The notes under the pieces: model-generated
What the model saw: the letters and a program-made list of their open reading frames with translations, nothing else
Database searches by the model: none
Told to the model about the DNA's origin: nothing
Assembly: GCF_900101905.1 (NCBI RefSeq)
Contig: NZ_FNAJ01000017.1
Span: 62,001 to 126,000 of the forward strand
Length of the DNA stretch: 64,000 bases
Reading direction: 5' to 3'
From: Myxococcus virescens
GTDB lineage: Bacteria; Myxococcota; Myxococcia; Myxococcales; Myxococcaceae
Position numbers and translations under genes: made by a program
Part shown: positions 37,251 to 46,562 of the stretch, in pieces
Layout: every line of letters begins with the position of its first letter
How positions within the stretch are numbered: position 1 is the first letter of the stretch

Positions 37251-38998
37251 CGTCCGCCCCCTGCCAGCAGCGCCAGGCCCGCGCGCCGCAGGCCCGCCGC
37301 GTCCAGCCCCTGCTCCGCGCGCTGAACCCGCGCGTCCCCATGGGGAACGAACGCATCGGGCATGCCCATCAACCGGACGCGGGCCATCAGCCCGTGCGCC
37401 GCGAAGAGCTCCAGCACCGCGCTGCCCAGCCCGCCGCGCGTGGTGCCCTCCTCGGCCACCACGACATGACCGGACCGGCCGGCCTCCAGCAAGGCGGCCT
37501 CATCCAGAGGCGAAGCGCAGCGCGCATCCAACACGCTCCAGCCGGGCTCGCCCCGCGCGGCCTCCAGCGCGGCGATGCCCAAAGGCCCCAACGTCACCAA
37601 CGTGAGCCGGGGCTGCTCCGCGCGAAGCAGCCAGCGAGCCCCCCGCAGCGGCACCTCACCCGCGCTCAGTCCTTCGGGCAGGGGCGGCAGCGTGCCGCGT
37701 GGGAAGCGGATGACGGAGGCGTGCGGCGCCACCAGGGCGGTGTCCAGCATGGGCGCCAGGTCCTCCCCCACCATGGGCGACCACAGGTGCAGGTCCGGCA
37801 GCGGGCGCAGGGACGCCACGTCGTAGGTGCCCTGGTGCGTCGCCCCATCCGCGCCCACCAGCCCCGCGCGGTCCACGGCGAAGACGACGGGCAGGCCCGG
37901 CAGGCACACGTCGTGGATGATCTGGTCGTACGCGCGCTGGAGGAAGGTCGAATAGATGCAGCACACCGGCCGCGCGCCGGCCATGGCCAGCCCCGCGCTG
38001 AACGTGACGGCGTGCTGTTCCGCGATACCCACGTCGTGCACCCGGTCCGGGAAGCGCGCCTTGAGCGCGTTGAGCGCCGAGCCCTCCAACATCGCGGGAG
38101 TCACCGCAACCACCCGTGGGTCCCGGGCCATGGCGTCTTCCAGCACCGCCGCGAAGGCCTCGCTGAAGGTCCGCTGGCCACCGCGCGAGCGCACCAGCTT
38201 GCCGTCCCGCCACTCATACGGGCCCATGGCATGTCCACGCGTCTGCGCGTCGGCCTCCGCTGGCGGAAAGCCCTTCCCCTTCAGCGTCAGCGCGTGCACC
38301 ACCACCGGCCGCGACGAGGCACGGGCCTCGCGCAGCGCGCGCATCAGCGCAGGCAGGTCGTGCCCATCCACCGGGCCCAGGTAGGTGAAGCCCAGGCCTT
38401 CGAAGAAGTCGCGCGCCTCGCGGGTGCGCAGCAGCGCGGGGATGGCCCCCACGTTGGCGCTGATGGACATCTGGTTGTCGTTGAGGACGACGACCAACGG
38501 CAGGGAGCTCCCCCCCGCGTTGTTGAGCCCTTCAAATGTAAGGCCCCCCGTGAGGCCGCCGTCGCCCAACACCGCCACCACATGGCCCCGGTGCCCCTGC
38601 TGCCGCCGGCCCTCCAGCACGCCCAGCGCCGCGGACACCGCCGTGCATGAATGCCCCGCGAGCAGCGCGTCGTGAGGACTCTCCCGCGGGTCCAGGAACG
38701 GCGCGATGCCGCCCGCGTGCCGCAGCGTGTGCATGCGGTCACGCCGCCCCGTGAGGAGCTTGTGCGCGTACGTCTGGTGCCCCACGTCGAACAGCAGCGC
38801 GTCTTGGGGCGAATGGAACACGCGGTGCAGCGCGACGATGAGCTCCACCGCGCCCAGGGAGGCCCCCAGGTGCCCCCCCACGCGGCCGCAGATGGAGATG
38901 ATGTCCTCGCGCAGTTCCTGACACAGGAGCGGCAGTGCCTCCTCGGGAAGTGCGCGGACGTCCGAAGGCGAGCCGATGCGTGACAGCAACTCCGACAT
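37247..38998 (-). CDS. dxs: 1-deoxy-D-xylulose-5-phosphate synthase
   Basis: The thiamine-diphosphate enzyme that condenses pyruvate and glyceraldehyde-3-phosphate, first step of the MEP isoprenoid pathway; 583 residues, slightly shorter than the usual 620. The ThDP motif is AVLGDGGLTGG with LNNAG, the N-terminal catalytic His lies in LFDVGHQTYAHKLLTGR, and the catalytic Glu in DVGIAEQHAVTFSAG. Its ATG shares one base with the ispA stop (TAATG), and its stop overlaps tlyA, so the three genes are tightly coupled. Confidence 0.95.
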   Translation of the reverse strand: MSELLSRIGSPSDVRALPEEALPLLCQELREDIISICGRVGGHLGASLGAVELIVALHRVFHSPQDALLFDVGHQTYAHKLLTGRRDRMHTLRHAGGIAPFLDPRESPHDALLAGHSCTAVSAALGVLEGRRQQGHRGHVVAVLGDGGLTGGLTFEGLNNAGGSSLPLVVVLNDNQMSISANVGAIPALLRTREARDFFEGLGFTYLGPVDGHDLPALMRALREARASSRPVVVHALTLKGKGFPPAEADAQTRGHAMGPYEWRDGKLVRSRGGQRTFSEAFAAVLEDAMARDPRVVAVTPAMLEGSALNALKARFPDRVHDVGIAEQHAVTFSAGLAMAGARPVCCIYSTFLQRAYDQIIHDVCLPGLPVVFAVDRAGLVGADGATHQGTYDVASLRPLPDLHLWSPMVGEDLAPMLDTALVAPHASVIRFPRGTLPPLPEGLSAGEVPLRGARWLLRAEQPRLTLVTLGPLGIAALEAARGEPGWSVLDARCASPLDEAALLEAGRSGHVVVAEEGTTRGGLGSAVLELFAAHGLMARVRLMGMPDAFVPHGDARVQRAEQGLDAAGLRRAGLALLAGGGR

Positions 38999-39891
38999 TA
39001 GGACTTCCGCTCCACCGTGTAGCGCGCCAACGCCGCCAGCGGCCCGTCCTCGCCCTCCAGGGGGCGCACGGCCGCGATGGCCTCGGCCACCTTCTGGTCC
39101 GCCAGCTTCCGCGACGCCTCCAGGCCCACCACCGCCGGGAAGGTGAAGCGCCCGGCCGCGGCGTCCGCGCCCGCGGGCTTGCCCAGCTCCGCCGCCGTGG
39201 CCGTCACGTCCAGCACGTCATCGGCAATCTGGAAGGCCAGCCCCACCGCGTCACCGTAGGTGTCCGCGCGCGCCAATGCGTCCGCGTCTCCACCGCTGGC
39301 CAGCACGCCCATGCGGCACGCGGCCCGGATGAGGGCGCCCGTTTTCATGCGGTGCATCCGGATGAGGTAGTCCAGCGCGGACGGCCGGTCCTCGGCGGTG
39401 TCCAGCACCTGCCCGCCCACCATGCCCGCCGCGCCCGAGGCCACCGCCAGCTCCCGGCACAGCGCGGCGCGCATGCTCTCGGGCCCACTGGCCACCAGCG
39501 TGAAGGCCTCCGTCAACAGCGCGTCCCCCGCGAGGATGGCCATGGACTCACCGTACACCTTGTGGTTGGTGAGCCGGCCCCGGCGGTAGTCGTCGTTGTC
39601 CATCGCCGGCAGGTCGTCATGCACCAGCGAGTACGTGTGCACGTACTCCAGCGCGCACGCCGCGTCGCCCGCCACCGCGGACACGGCGCTTCCGCGCGCC
39701 ACGAGGTCCGCGAAGGCCAGGCAGAGCACCGGGCGCAGGCGCTTGCCGCCGGCCAGCAGGGAGTAGCGCATGGCCTCCGCGAGCTGCGGCGGCGTCCCGG
39801 AAGGCCCGAGCCGCGCCACGCGCTCGTTCAGCAGGGCCTCGACGCGCGCCTGCTGAGCGGCCAGGAAGGAATTCAGTTGAAACGTTGCCAC
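38998..39891 (-). CDS. ispA: Short-chain polyprenyl (farnesyl/geranylgeranyl) diphosphate synthase
   Basis: A 297-residue trans-prenyltransferase. It has GGKRLRP, the first Asp-rich motif in VHDDLPAMDND, KTGALI, and the second Asp-rich motif in FQIADDVLDV. Two residues lie between the DD pairs of the first motif, as in bacterial FPP synthases. The residue before the first motif is Leu-Val-His, so chain length (C15 or C20) is not certain. The GTG at 39891 is the start; the frame extends upstream into the receiver gene. Co-location with dxs makes an isoprenoid supply operon. Confidence 0.9.
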   Translation of the reverse strand: MATFQLNSFLAAQQARVEALLNERVARLGPSGTPPQLAEAMRYSLLAGGKRLRPVLCLAFADLVARGSAVSAVAGDAACALEYVHTYSLVHDDLPAMDNDDYRRGRLTNHKVYGESMAILAGDALLTEAFTLVASGPESMRAALCRELAVASGAAGMVGGQVLDTAEDRPSALDYLIRMHRMKTGALIRAACRMGVLASGGDADALARADTYGDAVGLAFQIADDVLDVTATAAELGKPAGADAAAGRFTFPAVVGLEASRKLADQKVAEAIAAVRPLEGEDGPLAALARYTVERKS

Positions 39892-39908
39892 GAGCGTCCG
39901 TGCTCCTC

Positions 39909-40289
39909 TTATGGAATCTGCGCGGGCACGAGCTCGCGAATGCGGCTGACGAGCTTGTCCATGTCCAGCGGCTTGACGAAGTAGTCCGCGGCGCCCACCG
40001 CCATGCCGTGCCGCTTGTCCTCGGGCTCCCCGCGGCCACTGATGAAGATGACGGGGATGTCCCGGAACTGCTCGTTCTTCTTCACCGCCCGGCACAGCTC
40101 GAAGCCGTCAATCCAGGACATGTTGACGTCCAGGAGGATGGCATGCGGCCGGTGAAGCTGGAGCGACGCGATGAGCCGCAGGCCGTTGGCCGCCATGGTG
40201 ACGGCGAAGCCCTCGTACTCCAGGGCCGCCGCCAGCAGCTCCCGCGTGTCGCGGTCATCATCGACAATGGTGATTTTCAGCTTCGACAT
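39909..40289 (-). CDS. Stand-alone response-regulator receiver
   Basis: A 126-residue single-domain receiver with all catalytic residues: acidic pair in IVDDDRD, phosphoacceptor Asp54 in ILLDVNMSW, Ser84 in FISGRG and Lys106 in YFVKPLD. There is no output domain, so it would act by protein contact or as a phosphate sink. It sits between xseB (24 bp upstream) and ispA (17 bp downstream). No partner kinase is adjacent. The ATG at 40289 begins the first strand; an upstream ATG at 40313 is less likely. Confidence 0.88.
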   Translation of the reverse strand: MSKLKITIVDDDRDTRELLAAALEYEGFAVTMAANGLRLIASLQLHRPHAILLDVNMSWIDGFELCRAVKKNEQFRDIPVIFISGRGEPEDKRHGMAVGAADYFVKPLDMDKLVSRIRELVPAQIP

Positions 40290-40313
40290 GCCGGAATGGA
40301 CGCGCCCGAGCAC

Positions 40314-40670
40314 CTAGAACGGGACGTCATCCTCCGGGGGCGGGCGGGGAGCGGGGGCCCGAGGGGCCGAGGGCGCGGGTGCCGCCGGACGCGCGGCGAC
40401 CGACAGGGGCGCCACCACGTCGTTTCCGTCCTCGTCCAGCAGGAGCTGTTCGATGCGCTGCTCCGCCTCGGTGAGCAGCTTCTCACCCCGGCGCACCAGC
40501 CGGATGCCTTCCTCGAAGGCCTTGAGCGAGTCCTCCAGGGAGAGATTGCCGCTCTCCAGCCGGCCCACCGTCTCCTCGAGCCGGGAGACCACGTCCCCGT
40601 ACTGCTCGGGGACCTCGGTCTCCGCTACCTTGTCCGCCTTGGGCGCCTTGTCCGACTTCGCCACTTCCAT
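40314..40670 (-). CDS. xseB: Exodeoxyribonuclease VII small subunit
   Basis: A 118-residue protein whose residues about 22-75 are the XseB helical domain (YGDVVSRLEETVGRLESGNL, SLEDSLKAFEEGIRLVRRGE). A Pro/Ala-rich tail of some 40 residues ending EDDVPF is longer than in E. coli XseB. It binds XseA to form the exonuclease that trims single-stranded DNA. It lies 42 bp after xseA. Confidence 0.9.
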   Translation of the reverse strand: MEVAKSDKAPKADKVAETEVPEQYGDVVSRLEETVGRLESGNLSLEDSLKAFEEGIRLVRRGEKLLTEAEQRIEQLLLDEDGNDVVAPLSVAARPAAPAPSAPRAPAPRPPPEDDVPF

Positions 40671-40712
40671 CCACCTCCCCGCATGGGGCGCGGGACTCTA
40701 GAGGGTGGCCCG

Positions 40713-42428
40713 TCAGCAGTCCACCGGCCCTTTCACCGCCGTGACGGTGGCTTCGATTTCTTCACATCCCCCGAGCGACTTCGCCCCGTTCGACGCGAGC
40801 TTCAGCCCCAGGCGCTCTCCCACCTGGACATCCGCGCCCGTGCGGACCACCGCGCCATCGCGCTGGCGGAACACCACCGAATAACCGCGGGACATCACCT
40901 TCAACGGACTCATCGCGTCCAGACGTCCCTCCAGACGCTGGAAACGCTTCTGCGCATCCGCCAGGGCCCCCTGCTGGAGCGCCAGCAGCCGCGCCCGGTG
41001 CGCGGCCAGCCGGGCGCGCTCGCGGGACACCTGGGCCGCCGGAGACGCCCTCTCGAGCCCCAGCCGTGCCGTTGCCAGCGCCCCGTGCCGCGTCGCCACA
41101 CCTGCGCGCACCGCCTCCGACAGCCGCATGGCCAGCTTCAGCAGGTGCGCCCGCTGCTCACCCAGCCGTGCCTGGGGGCGCGCCCGCTGCAGCCTTTCGG
41201 TCAACGACCGCAGCTCCTCGCGGTGCCCCCGCACGGCGGGCCGCAGCACGCGCATCATCGACTCCACCTGCTCGGACAGGTGCAGCCGCTGGTGGTTGAT
41301 GGCCCGCCGAGGGTCCTCCAGCCGCGACGCGAGCTGTCCTTGCTCCTCGCGCAGCTCCAACACCCGGCGCTCCATGGCACGCCGCAGACGGCCCGCCTGC
41401 GTGGCCAGCGTCAGCTCCAGGTCGGCCAGCACCGGCGCCAGGCGCTCCGCCGCGGCGCTGGGCGTGGGCGCGCGCAGGTCCGCCACGAAGTCGGAGATGG
41501 TGAAGTCGATTTCGTGGCCAATGGCGGACACCACCGGCACCGGCGAGGCGAAGATGGCGCGCGCCACCCGCTCCTCGTTGAAGGTCCAGAGGTCCTCCAC
41601 CGAGCCACCGCCGCGCGTCACCACGATGACGTCCACGTCCGTGCGAGCCAGTCGCTCGATGGCGCGAGCCACCTCCACGGCGGAGCCTTCGCCCTGCACG
41701 CGCGCATCCGCCACCAGGACGCTCTGCCGTGGGTTGCGCGAATGCAGCACGCGCAGGAAGTCCTGGAGCGCCGCGCCCGTCCGGCTCGTCACCACGCCAA
41801 TCCGCCGAGGCAGGTACGGCAACGGCCTGGGGGGCCGCACACGCCCGGGACCAATGAGTCCCTCCTGGGCCAGCCGCTCCTTGAGCTGCTCGAAGGCCAG
41901 CGCCAGCGCGCCCTCGCCCACCGGCTCCAACCGCTGGACGATGAGGCTGTAGCGGCCCTGCGGCTCGTACAGGTCCACGCTGCCTTCGGCAATCACCTCC
42001 ATGCCGTCGCGCAGCGCGAAGCGCAGGCGGGCCGCCATGGAGGCCCACACCTTCGCGTCGATGGCCGCGCCCGCGTCCTTCAGCGAGAAGTACCAGTGGC
42101 CACGCGCGTTGGGCCCGCGAAAGCCCGTCACCTCGCCGCGCACGATGACGCGGGCGAAGCGCGACTCCAGCGTCTGCTTCAGCTGGCGGGTCAGCTCGCC
42201 CACCGACAGCACCACGCGCTCGGGCTTGGGCGGCGGAGGCGGCGCGCCCTCCATCGGCCCCAGCAGCGAGGTGCCGTCCTCGTCCACCGGAGGCGGCGGA
42301 GGCTTCGGCGGCGCCGCGGCCTTCCGCGCCGCGCCAGCCGCACGAGGCGTGGAGGCGCCACTGCCAAACAGGTCTCCCTGCTGGCCCACTGGCGGCAGCG
42401 TGCCGCCTCCCACCTTGCGCCGGGTCAT
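40713..42428 (-). CDS. xseA: Exodeoxyribonuclease VII large subunit
   Basis: The catalytic subunit of ExoVII, 571 residues against about 450 in E. coli. Around 75 N-terminal residues are a Pro/Ala-rich extension, then comes the OB domain (LTRQLKQTLESRFARVIVRG, HWYFSLKDAGAAIDAKVW) and the catalytic domain with IGVVTSRTGAALQDFL and VVTRGGGSVEDLWTFN. The long helical arm and the C-terminal LKVMSRGYSVVFR are normal. Its ATG overlaps the FHA protein stop by 4 bp, joining the xse genes to the FHA/Tad series. Confidence 0.93.
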   Translation of the reverse strand: MTRRKVGGGTLPPVGQQGDLFGSGASTPRAAGAARKAAAPPKPPPPPVDEDGTSLLGPMEGAPPPPPKPERVVLSVGELTRQLKQTLESRFARVIVRGEVTGFRGPNARGHWYFSLKDAGAAIDAKVWASMAARLRFALRDGMEVIAEGSVDLYEPQGRYSLIVQRLEPVGEGALALAFEQLKERLAQEGLIGPGRVRPPRPLPYLPRRIGVVTSRTGAALQDFLRVLHSRNPRQSVLVADARVQGEGSAVEVARAIERLARTDVDVIVVTRGGGSVEDLWTFNEERVARAIFASPVPVVSAIGHEIDFTISDFVADLRAPTPSAAAERLAPVLADLELTLATQAGRLRRAMERRVLELREEQGQLASRLEDPRRAINHQRLHLSEQVESMMRVLRPAVRGHREELRSLTERLQRARPQARLGEQRAHLLKLAMRLSEAVRAGVATRHGALATARLGLERASPAAQVSRERARLAAHRARLLALQQGALADAQKRFQRLEGRLDAMSPLKVMSRGYSVVFRQRDGAVVRTGADVQVGERLGLKLASNGAKSLGGCEEIEATVTAVKGPVDC

Positions 42429-44164
42429 CGGGACAGCTTCTCGACCCAGGTCTTCGCCTTCTCGTGGTACTCGTCATCCGGCGGCGTCATCGCCACCACG
42501 TCCTTGAACTTGGGCAGGGCCTCCTCGGGGCTCCCGTCCTTCAGGGAGTAGGCCTGGAGGTAGACGTCCTTCGCCTTCGCCTTCAGCTCACTGATGATGT
42601 TGGTGGCGCCCGCGTGCCCGGGGTCCGCCTGCAGCGCCTTGCGCGAGTAGTCCATCGCGCGGCTCCACTGCCCCGCCGCCTTCGCCGCGGTGGCGCCCTT
42701 GTAGAAGATGGTGGCCGCCCGCGTCCCCGCGTTGCGCGCCATCTTGCTGGGACGGCCGCCGGTGATGTCCTTGTCCAGCGACATCAGCTTCGACAGGCCC
42801 CGGGCGTCCAGGTCCTCCAGCCGCTTGTAGAGGTTGCCGAACTCCGTCACCTGCCCGAGCACCTTCTTGCACTGCGGCGTGCGCGCCATGCACGCGTTGA
42901 GGATGGCCACCGCGCCGGACATGTCGCCGTCGCGGAAGCGGTCAACGGCGGGCTCCCACGGCTTGGGGGCCGGCCCCTGGACCACGGGCCTGGGCGTGTC
43001 ACGGACGATGATGGCCTGCGCCGCCTGCTCGTTGATGAGCTTGGCGTCGCGGTGCTCCGGGAAGGCCACCAGGATGTCTTCGGTGATGGCCTTGGCCATG
43101 TCGAGCTGGTTCTCATCCAGCAGCTTGCGCGCCTCGCGCGTGCGCGTGTCCGCAGCCTCCGACAGCGCGCGCTTCGTCGAGTTCACCTGCTCGTAGAGGA
43201 ACTGGCTCTCACCCGCGCTGGCCAGCAGCGTACCGGCCTTGCCCAGCTCCTTCTTCGCCAGGGCCTCCTTGGCCGCCGTCAGCTTCTCCTGGACGGGAAT
43301 CTCGCGCGCGGCGTGCCCGAGGTAGTCCGCCACGCCCGGGTACTCCGGCGCCTCGGACTGGAGCTCCTCCAGCTTTGCCTTCGCTTCGACCCACTTGCCC
43401 TCGCGCACCAGGTTCTTGGCGTCCTGGAACAGGCTGCCCAGCCGCTCCCGGTGGTTCTTGCCCTGACGGGCTTCTTCCGCGGCGACCGCCTGCTGCTTCT
43501 GGACGTTCATCCGCACCACGCCCAGGCCCGCGAACAGCACCACCACCGCGCCCGCCACCCCCAGCTTGATGAGCTTCTTCTTCTTCAGCTCCTCGGGGGT
43601 CGGCGCCGTGGCCGCCGTCGCGCGCGCGCTGCGCACGCGACCACCTTCGACGCGAGGCCCCGGACGGGGCGGCACCGCGCCGCGGCTGCCCGAGGCCGCC
43701 GGACGAGGACGCGGACCAGGGGCCGGCGCGCCGACCATCATCGTGGAGTTGGCCACGTCCTCGAAGCGCAGCTCCGTGTCGCCCAACGTGATGACGTCAC
43801 CGTTGGCCAGCGGCGTCTCTTCGTTGATGGCGTCGCCATTGATGAGCGTTCCGTTGCCGGAGCCCAGGTCGCTCACCGCCCAGCCCGCTCCCGACTTCCG
43901 CACCATGACGTGCTTGCGGGACACGGAGGTGTCCGGGATGCAGATGGCGTTATCGGTCGCTCGACCGATGACGTACTCCTCCTCGGACAGGGCAAACTCC
44001 TCACCGTCCTTGGGGCCCGCGATGCAAATGAGCCGGGCTGCGGCGGAGACGGGGGCAGGCGCGGGCCGGGCGGACGTCCTGCGCACGGCGGGACGGGACC
44101 CGGTCCCACCCGAGGGCGCCCCGGAAGGGGGCCGGCGGCGTGCCGGAGGGGAACCGTTGGACAT
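42425..44164 (-). CDS. FHA-domain membrane protein with TPR-like C-terminus
   Basis: A 579-residue protein: a Pro/Arg-rich start, an FHA phosphothreonine-binding domain at about 45-130 (YVIGRATDNAICI, SVSRKHVM, LGSGNGTLING), a Pro-rich linker, one membrane segment (LGVAGAVVVLFAGLGVV, about residue 200), then about 350 residues of helical TPR-like repeats outside. It is a probable inner-membrane scaffold at the distal end of the Tad-like cluster, where I recall the Kil genes of M. xanthus beginning. Start uncertain between ATG 44164 and GTG 44173. The stop overlaps xseA. Confidence 0.82.
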   Translation of the reverse strand: MSNGSPPARRRPPSGAPSGGTGSRPAVRRTSARPAPAPVSAAARLICIAGPKDGEEFALSEEEYVIGRATDNAICIPDTSVSRKHVMVRKSGAGWAVSDLGSGNGTLINGDAINEETPLANGDVITLGDTELRFEDVANSTMMVGAPAPGPRPRPAASGSRGAVPPRPGPRVEGGRVRSARATAATAPTPEELKKKKLIKLGVAGAVVVLFAGLGVVRMNVQKQQAVAAEEARQGKNHRERLGSLFQDAKNLVREGKWVEAKAKLEELQSEAPEYPGVADYLGHAAREIPVQEKLTAAKEALAKKELGKAGTLLASAGESQFLYEQVNSTKRALSEAADTRTREARKLLDENQLDMAKAITEDILVAFPEHRDAKLINEQAAQAIIVRDTPRPVVQGPAPKPWEPAVDRFRDGDMSGAVAILNACMARTPQCKKVLGQVTEFGNLYKRLEDLDARGLSKLMSLDKDITGGRPSKMARNAGTRAATIFYKGATAAKAAGQWSRAMDYSRKALQADPGHAGATNIISELKAKAKDVYLQAYSLKDGSPEEALPKFKDVVAMTPPDDEYHEKAKTWVEKLSR

Positions 44165-44200
44165 GCGAATCACCGACTTCCTGTCGAAGTGAGCACGCGC

Positions 44201-45655
44201 CTACAGCTCGTGCTCATAAGCCAACTGCAAACCTAGATTGTGGCAGCGATGCTCGGCCGTAGGGAAGCGTCGACCCATTTCCTGCAACGCGGCCCGAGCC
44301 GTCCGCGCATTCCGGTACTGTACGCTGCGTTGGAAATCGAGCAGCAGCTGGCTGCACTTGTGGTCCAGCTCGGTTGCCACCTCGCCAAGCTGGAACCGCA
44401 CGTCCTGATAGATGTCAGGCTTGGTGTCCAGCGCCTCCAGCGTCACCCAGGCGAAGCGGTACTGCTGCCACGCCTTGAAGAGGTTCTCCGCGCCGACGTC
44501 GCGCGACTCATAGAACCGGGCGCCTGCGGTAACGTACTGACGCGCCTTGGCCAGGAGCTCGTCTTGCGGCAACTCCGGCACCGGGATGATTTCCAGGCGC
44601 AGGTTCCACACACGCCAGGTGTCCCGCCCCGGCGGGTTGCGGACGTTGTCGAAGACGATGGAGTTGAGCTCACCCCGCTTCAGCGCGGAGGGCGGGAGAA
44701 TCTGCTCCAGCCCGCGCTCCGCCACCGCGTTCACGTCCGGCGGCACCCAGCCCACGTCCACGCCGTTGACGACCAGCGCCACCTCCTCCTTGGAGATGCC
44801 ACTGGCCATGTAGTGGACCACGGCCACCGCCCGCGTCGGGGTGACGAACTGGAAGGCGAACGACTTGTGCTCCGGGTTCTCCCACGTCACGCCCTCGCCC
44901 ACCCCGAACGAGTCTGAAATCACCTCGAAGCCCAGGTCCTCCGGCTCCACGCCAGACGCCCGGCCTTCGCCCTTGGGCATGAAGAAGACGGCCAGCACGC
45001 CCACCAGCGCCAGCACCAGGCCACCTCCGACCGCGCCCACGCCCAGACGCGCCGGCTTCGACAGCTGCCCCCACCACAGGAGCAACCTGCCCGCCGGACT
45101 GCCCGCGAGCTCCCGGCGACGGCGTGCGCGCTCCGCCGCCGTCTGCCCCGCGCCGGGCTCGGCCTTCGCCACGGCGGCGGTGCCCGGACGCACCGGAACC
45201 ACCGCGGGCCGCTGCGCGGTGGGATGGCCCTCCGGCAGCACGATGCCGCTCTCGGCGGGAATGGGGTCGTTGAGGCGGATGGGACGGGTGGCGTCCGGGT
45301 CCAGCGCTGGGACCGGGTCGCCCCGGCGGATGGGCCGCGTGGCTTCCTCGTCCCCCTCCGGCGGCACCCAGACGAAGGTGAACTCGACGGGGCCCACGCC
45401 AATCTTGTCCCCATCCCGAAGCTGCTGCTCACCCGACAGCAGCCCACCGTTGAGCACGGTGCCATTCGAGCTGCCCATGTCCGCGACGAAGTACTTGTCG
45501 CTGCGGAGCACGATGCGCGCATGCCTGCGCGACACGCCGTGGTCGTGCAGCACCAGGTCGTTCTCCGAGGTGCGGCCGATGTTGACCTCGGCCGCCTCGA
45601 AGGTGAGCTCCCGTCCCTGCTGGAGCCCCTGCGTGATGGTCAGGAGGATGGGCAC
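44201..45655 (-). CDS. FHA-domain membrane protein
   Basis: A 484-residue protein with an N-terminal FHA domain (VNIGRTSENDLVL, GVSRRHARIVL, MGSSNGTVLNG), a low-complexity linker with repeats of ATRPIR(R/L)xDP, a membrane segment near residue 205 (VGGGLVLALVGVLAVFFM), and a beta-rich extracytoplasmic domain of about 250 residues. The ATRPI repeat threonines are possible phospho-sites for an FHA partner. The GTG start is 6 bp after the tadC stop. With its neighbour it probably links kinase signalling to the Tad-like machine; that is inference. Confidence 0.82.
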   Translation of the reverse strand: MPILLTITQGLQQGRELTFEAAEVNIGRTSENDLVLHDHGVSRRHARIVLRSDKYFVADMGSSNGTVLNGGLLSGEQQLRDGDKIGVGPVEFTFVWVPPEGDEEATRPIRRGDPVPALDPDATRPIRLNDPIPAESGIVLPEGHPTAQRPAVVPVRPGTAAVAKAEPGAGQTAAERARRRRELAGSPAGRLLLWWGQLSKPARLGVGAVGGGLVLALVGVLAVFFMPKGEGRASGVEPEDLGFEVISDSFGVGEGVTWENPEHKSFAFQFVTPTRAVAVVHYMASGISKEEVALVVNGVDVGWVPPDVNAVAERGLEQILPPSALKRGELNSIVFDNVRNPPGRDTWRVWNLRLEIIPVPELPQDELLAKARQYVTAGARFYESRDVGAENLFKAWQQYRFAWVTLEALDTKPDIYQDVRFQLGEVATELDHKCSQLLLDFQRSVQYRNARTARAALQEMGRRFPTAEHRCHNLGLQLAYEHEL

Positions 45656-45661
45656 GGGGCG

Positions 45662-46552
45662 CTACCCCGCGACGTTTCCGAACATGAACTGGAACACGAT
45701 GGGCCCGAACAGCACCATGAACACCGTGGGGAAGATGCACGCGATGAGCGGAAAGAGCATCTTCACCGGCGCCTCGCCGGCCAGCTTCTCCGCGCGCTGC
45801 GTGCGGTCGATGCGCATCTGCGTGGACTGGATGCGCAGCACCTTGCCCAAGCTGGTCCCCATCTTGTCCGCCTGGATGAGCGCGGTGACGAAGGTGGTCA
45901 GCGGCGGCAGGTCCACGCGGACAATCATGCTCTTGAGGCCTTCTTCACGCGTCTTGCCCATCTTCAGCTGCTTGAGCACCAGCTGCAGCTCCTCGCGCAG
46001 CGGCCCCGGCTTGCCCTTCTCCACCACCTTGGCCAGCGCCGCGGTGAAGTCCAGGCCGGCTTCCACTGACAGCGTCAGCAGGTCCAGGCTGTAGGGCAGC
46101 GCGCGGCTGATGAGCAGGTGGCGCTTCTTCACCTGGTCGTTCAGCCACATCAGCGGGTAGTACATGCCGAAGAGCAGGAACAGCGGCGCCCACACCAGGC
46201 TCACGCCGAAGCCGTTGAGCAGGATGAGGCCCATGATGAGGCCCACCACCGCGCTGACTTCCTGCAGCGCCATGATGTCCTCGGGCTTGTACGCCTGAGG
46301 CTCGCCCGCCTTGATGAGGTTGCGGCGCGCCTTGGCCTCGTAGCCGGGCCACATGAAGCGGCGGTTCATCGCGCCCAGGCGGCGGATGGCCACCGAGCCA
46401 AAGCCCTTCATGCCGCCCGTGGACTCGTCACGGACCTCCGACAGGAAGCGCTCCAGCATCGTCTGGTACAGCCCCAGGCCCAGGAAGCCCACGGCGCCCG
46501 CGAAGAGGAGCGCCGAGCTGCCGATCAAGATTGGCGTCAGGACATCGTCCAC
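45662..46552 (-). CDS. tadC: Tad-type inner-membrane platform protein TadC
   Basis: A 296-residue T2SF-domain protein of the Tad/Flp secretion system. The hydrophobic N-terminus is followed by the conserved LPYSLDLLTLSVEAGLDF and GTSLGKVLRIQSTQMR segments and a C-terminal FPLIACIFPTVFMVLFGP membrane pair. TadC pairs with TadB as the membrane platform on which the TadA ATPase acts. The GTG start is 10 bp after tadB. In M. xanthus I recall this position as part of the Kil prey-killing cluster. Confidence 0.9.
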   Translation of the reverse strand: MDDVLTPILIGSSALLFAGAVGFLGLGLYQTMLERFLSEVRDESTGGMKGFGSVAIRRLGAMNRRFMWPGYEAKARRNLIKAGEPQAYKPEDIMALQEVSAVVGLIMGLILLNGFGVSLVWAPLFLLFGMYYPLMWLNDQVKKRHLLISRALPYSLDLLTLSVEAGLDFTAALAKVVEKGKPGPLREELQLVLKQLKMGKTREEGLKSMIVRVDLPPLTTFVTALIQADKMGTSLGKVLRIQSTQMRIDRTQRAEKLAGEAPVKMLFPLIACIFPTVFMVLFGPIVFQFMFGNVAG

Positions 46553-46562
46553 GGTGCACCTC

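Noticed and set aside
38998-39891. Dedicated carotenoid geranylgeranyl synthase (crtE)
   Set aside because: No other carotenoid gene is near; linkage to dxs and xseB fits the housekeeping ispA arrangement.
42425-45655. FHA proteins as part of a type VI secretion system
   Set aside because: No TssB/TssC, Hcp, VgrG or ClpV gene is present; the neighbours are Tad-type.
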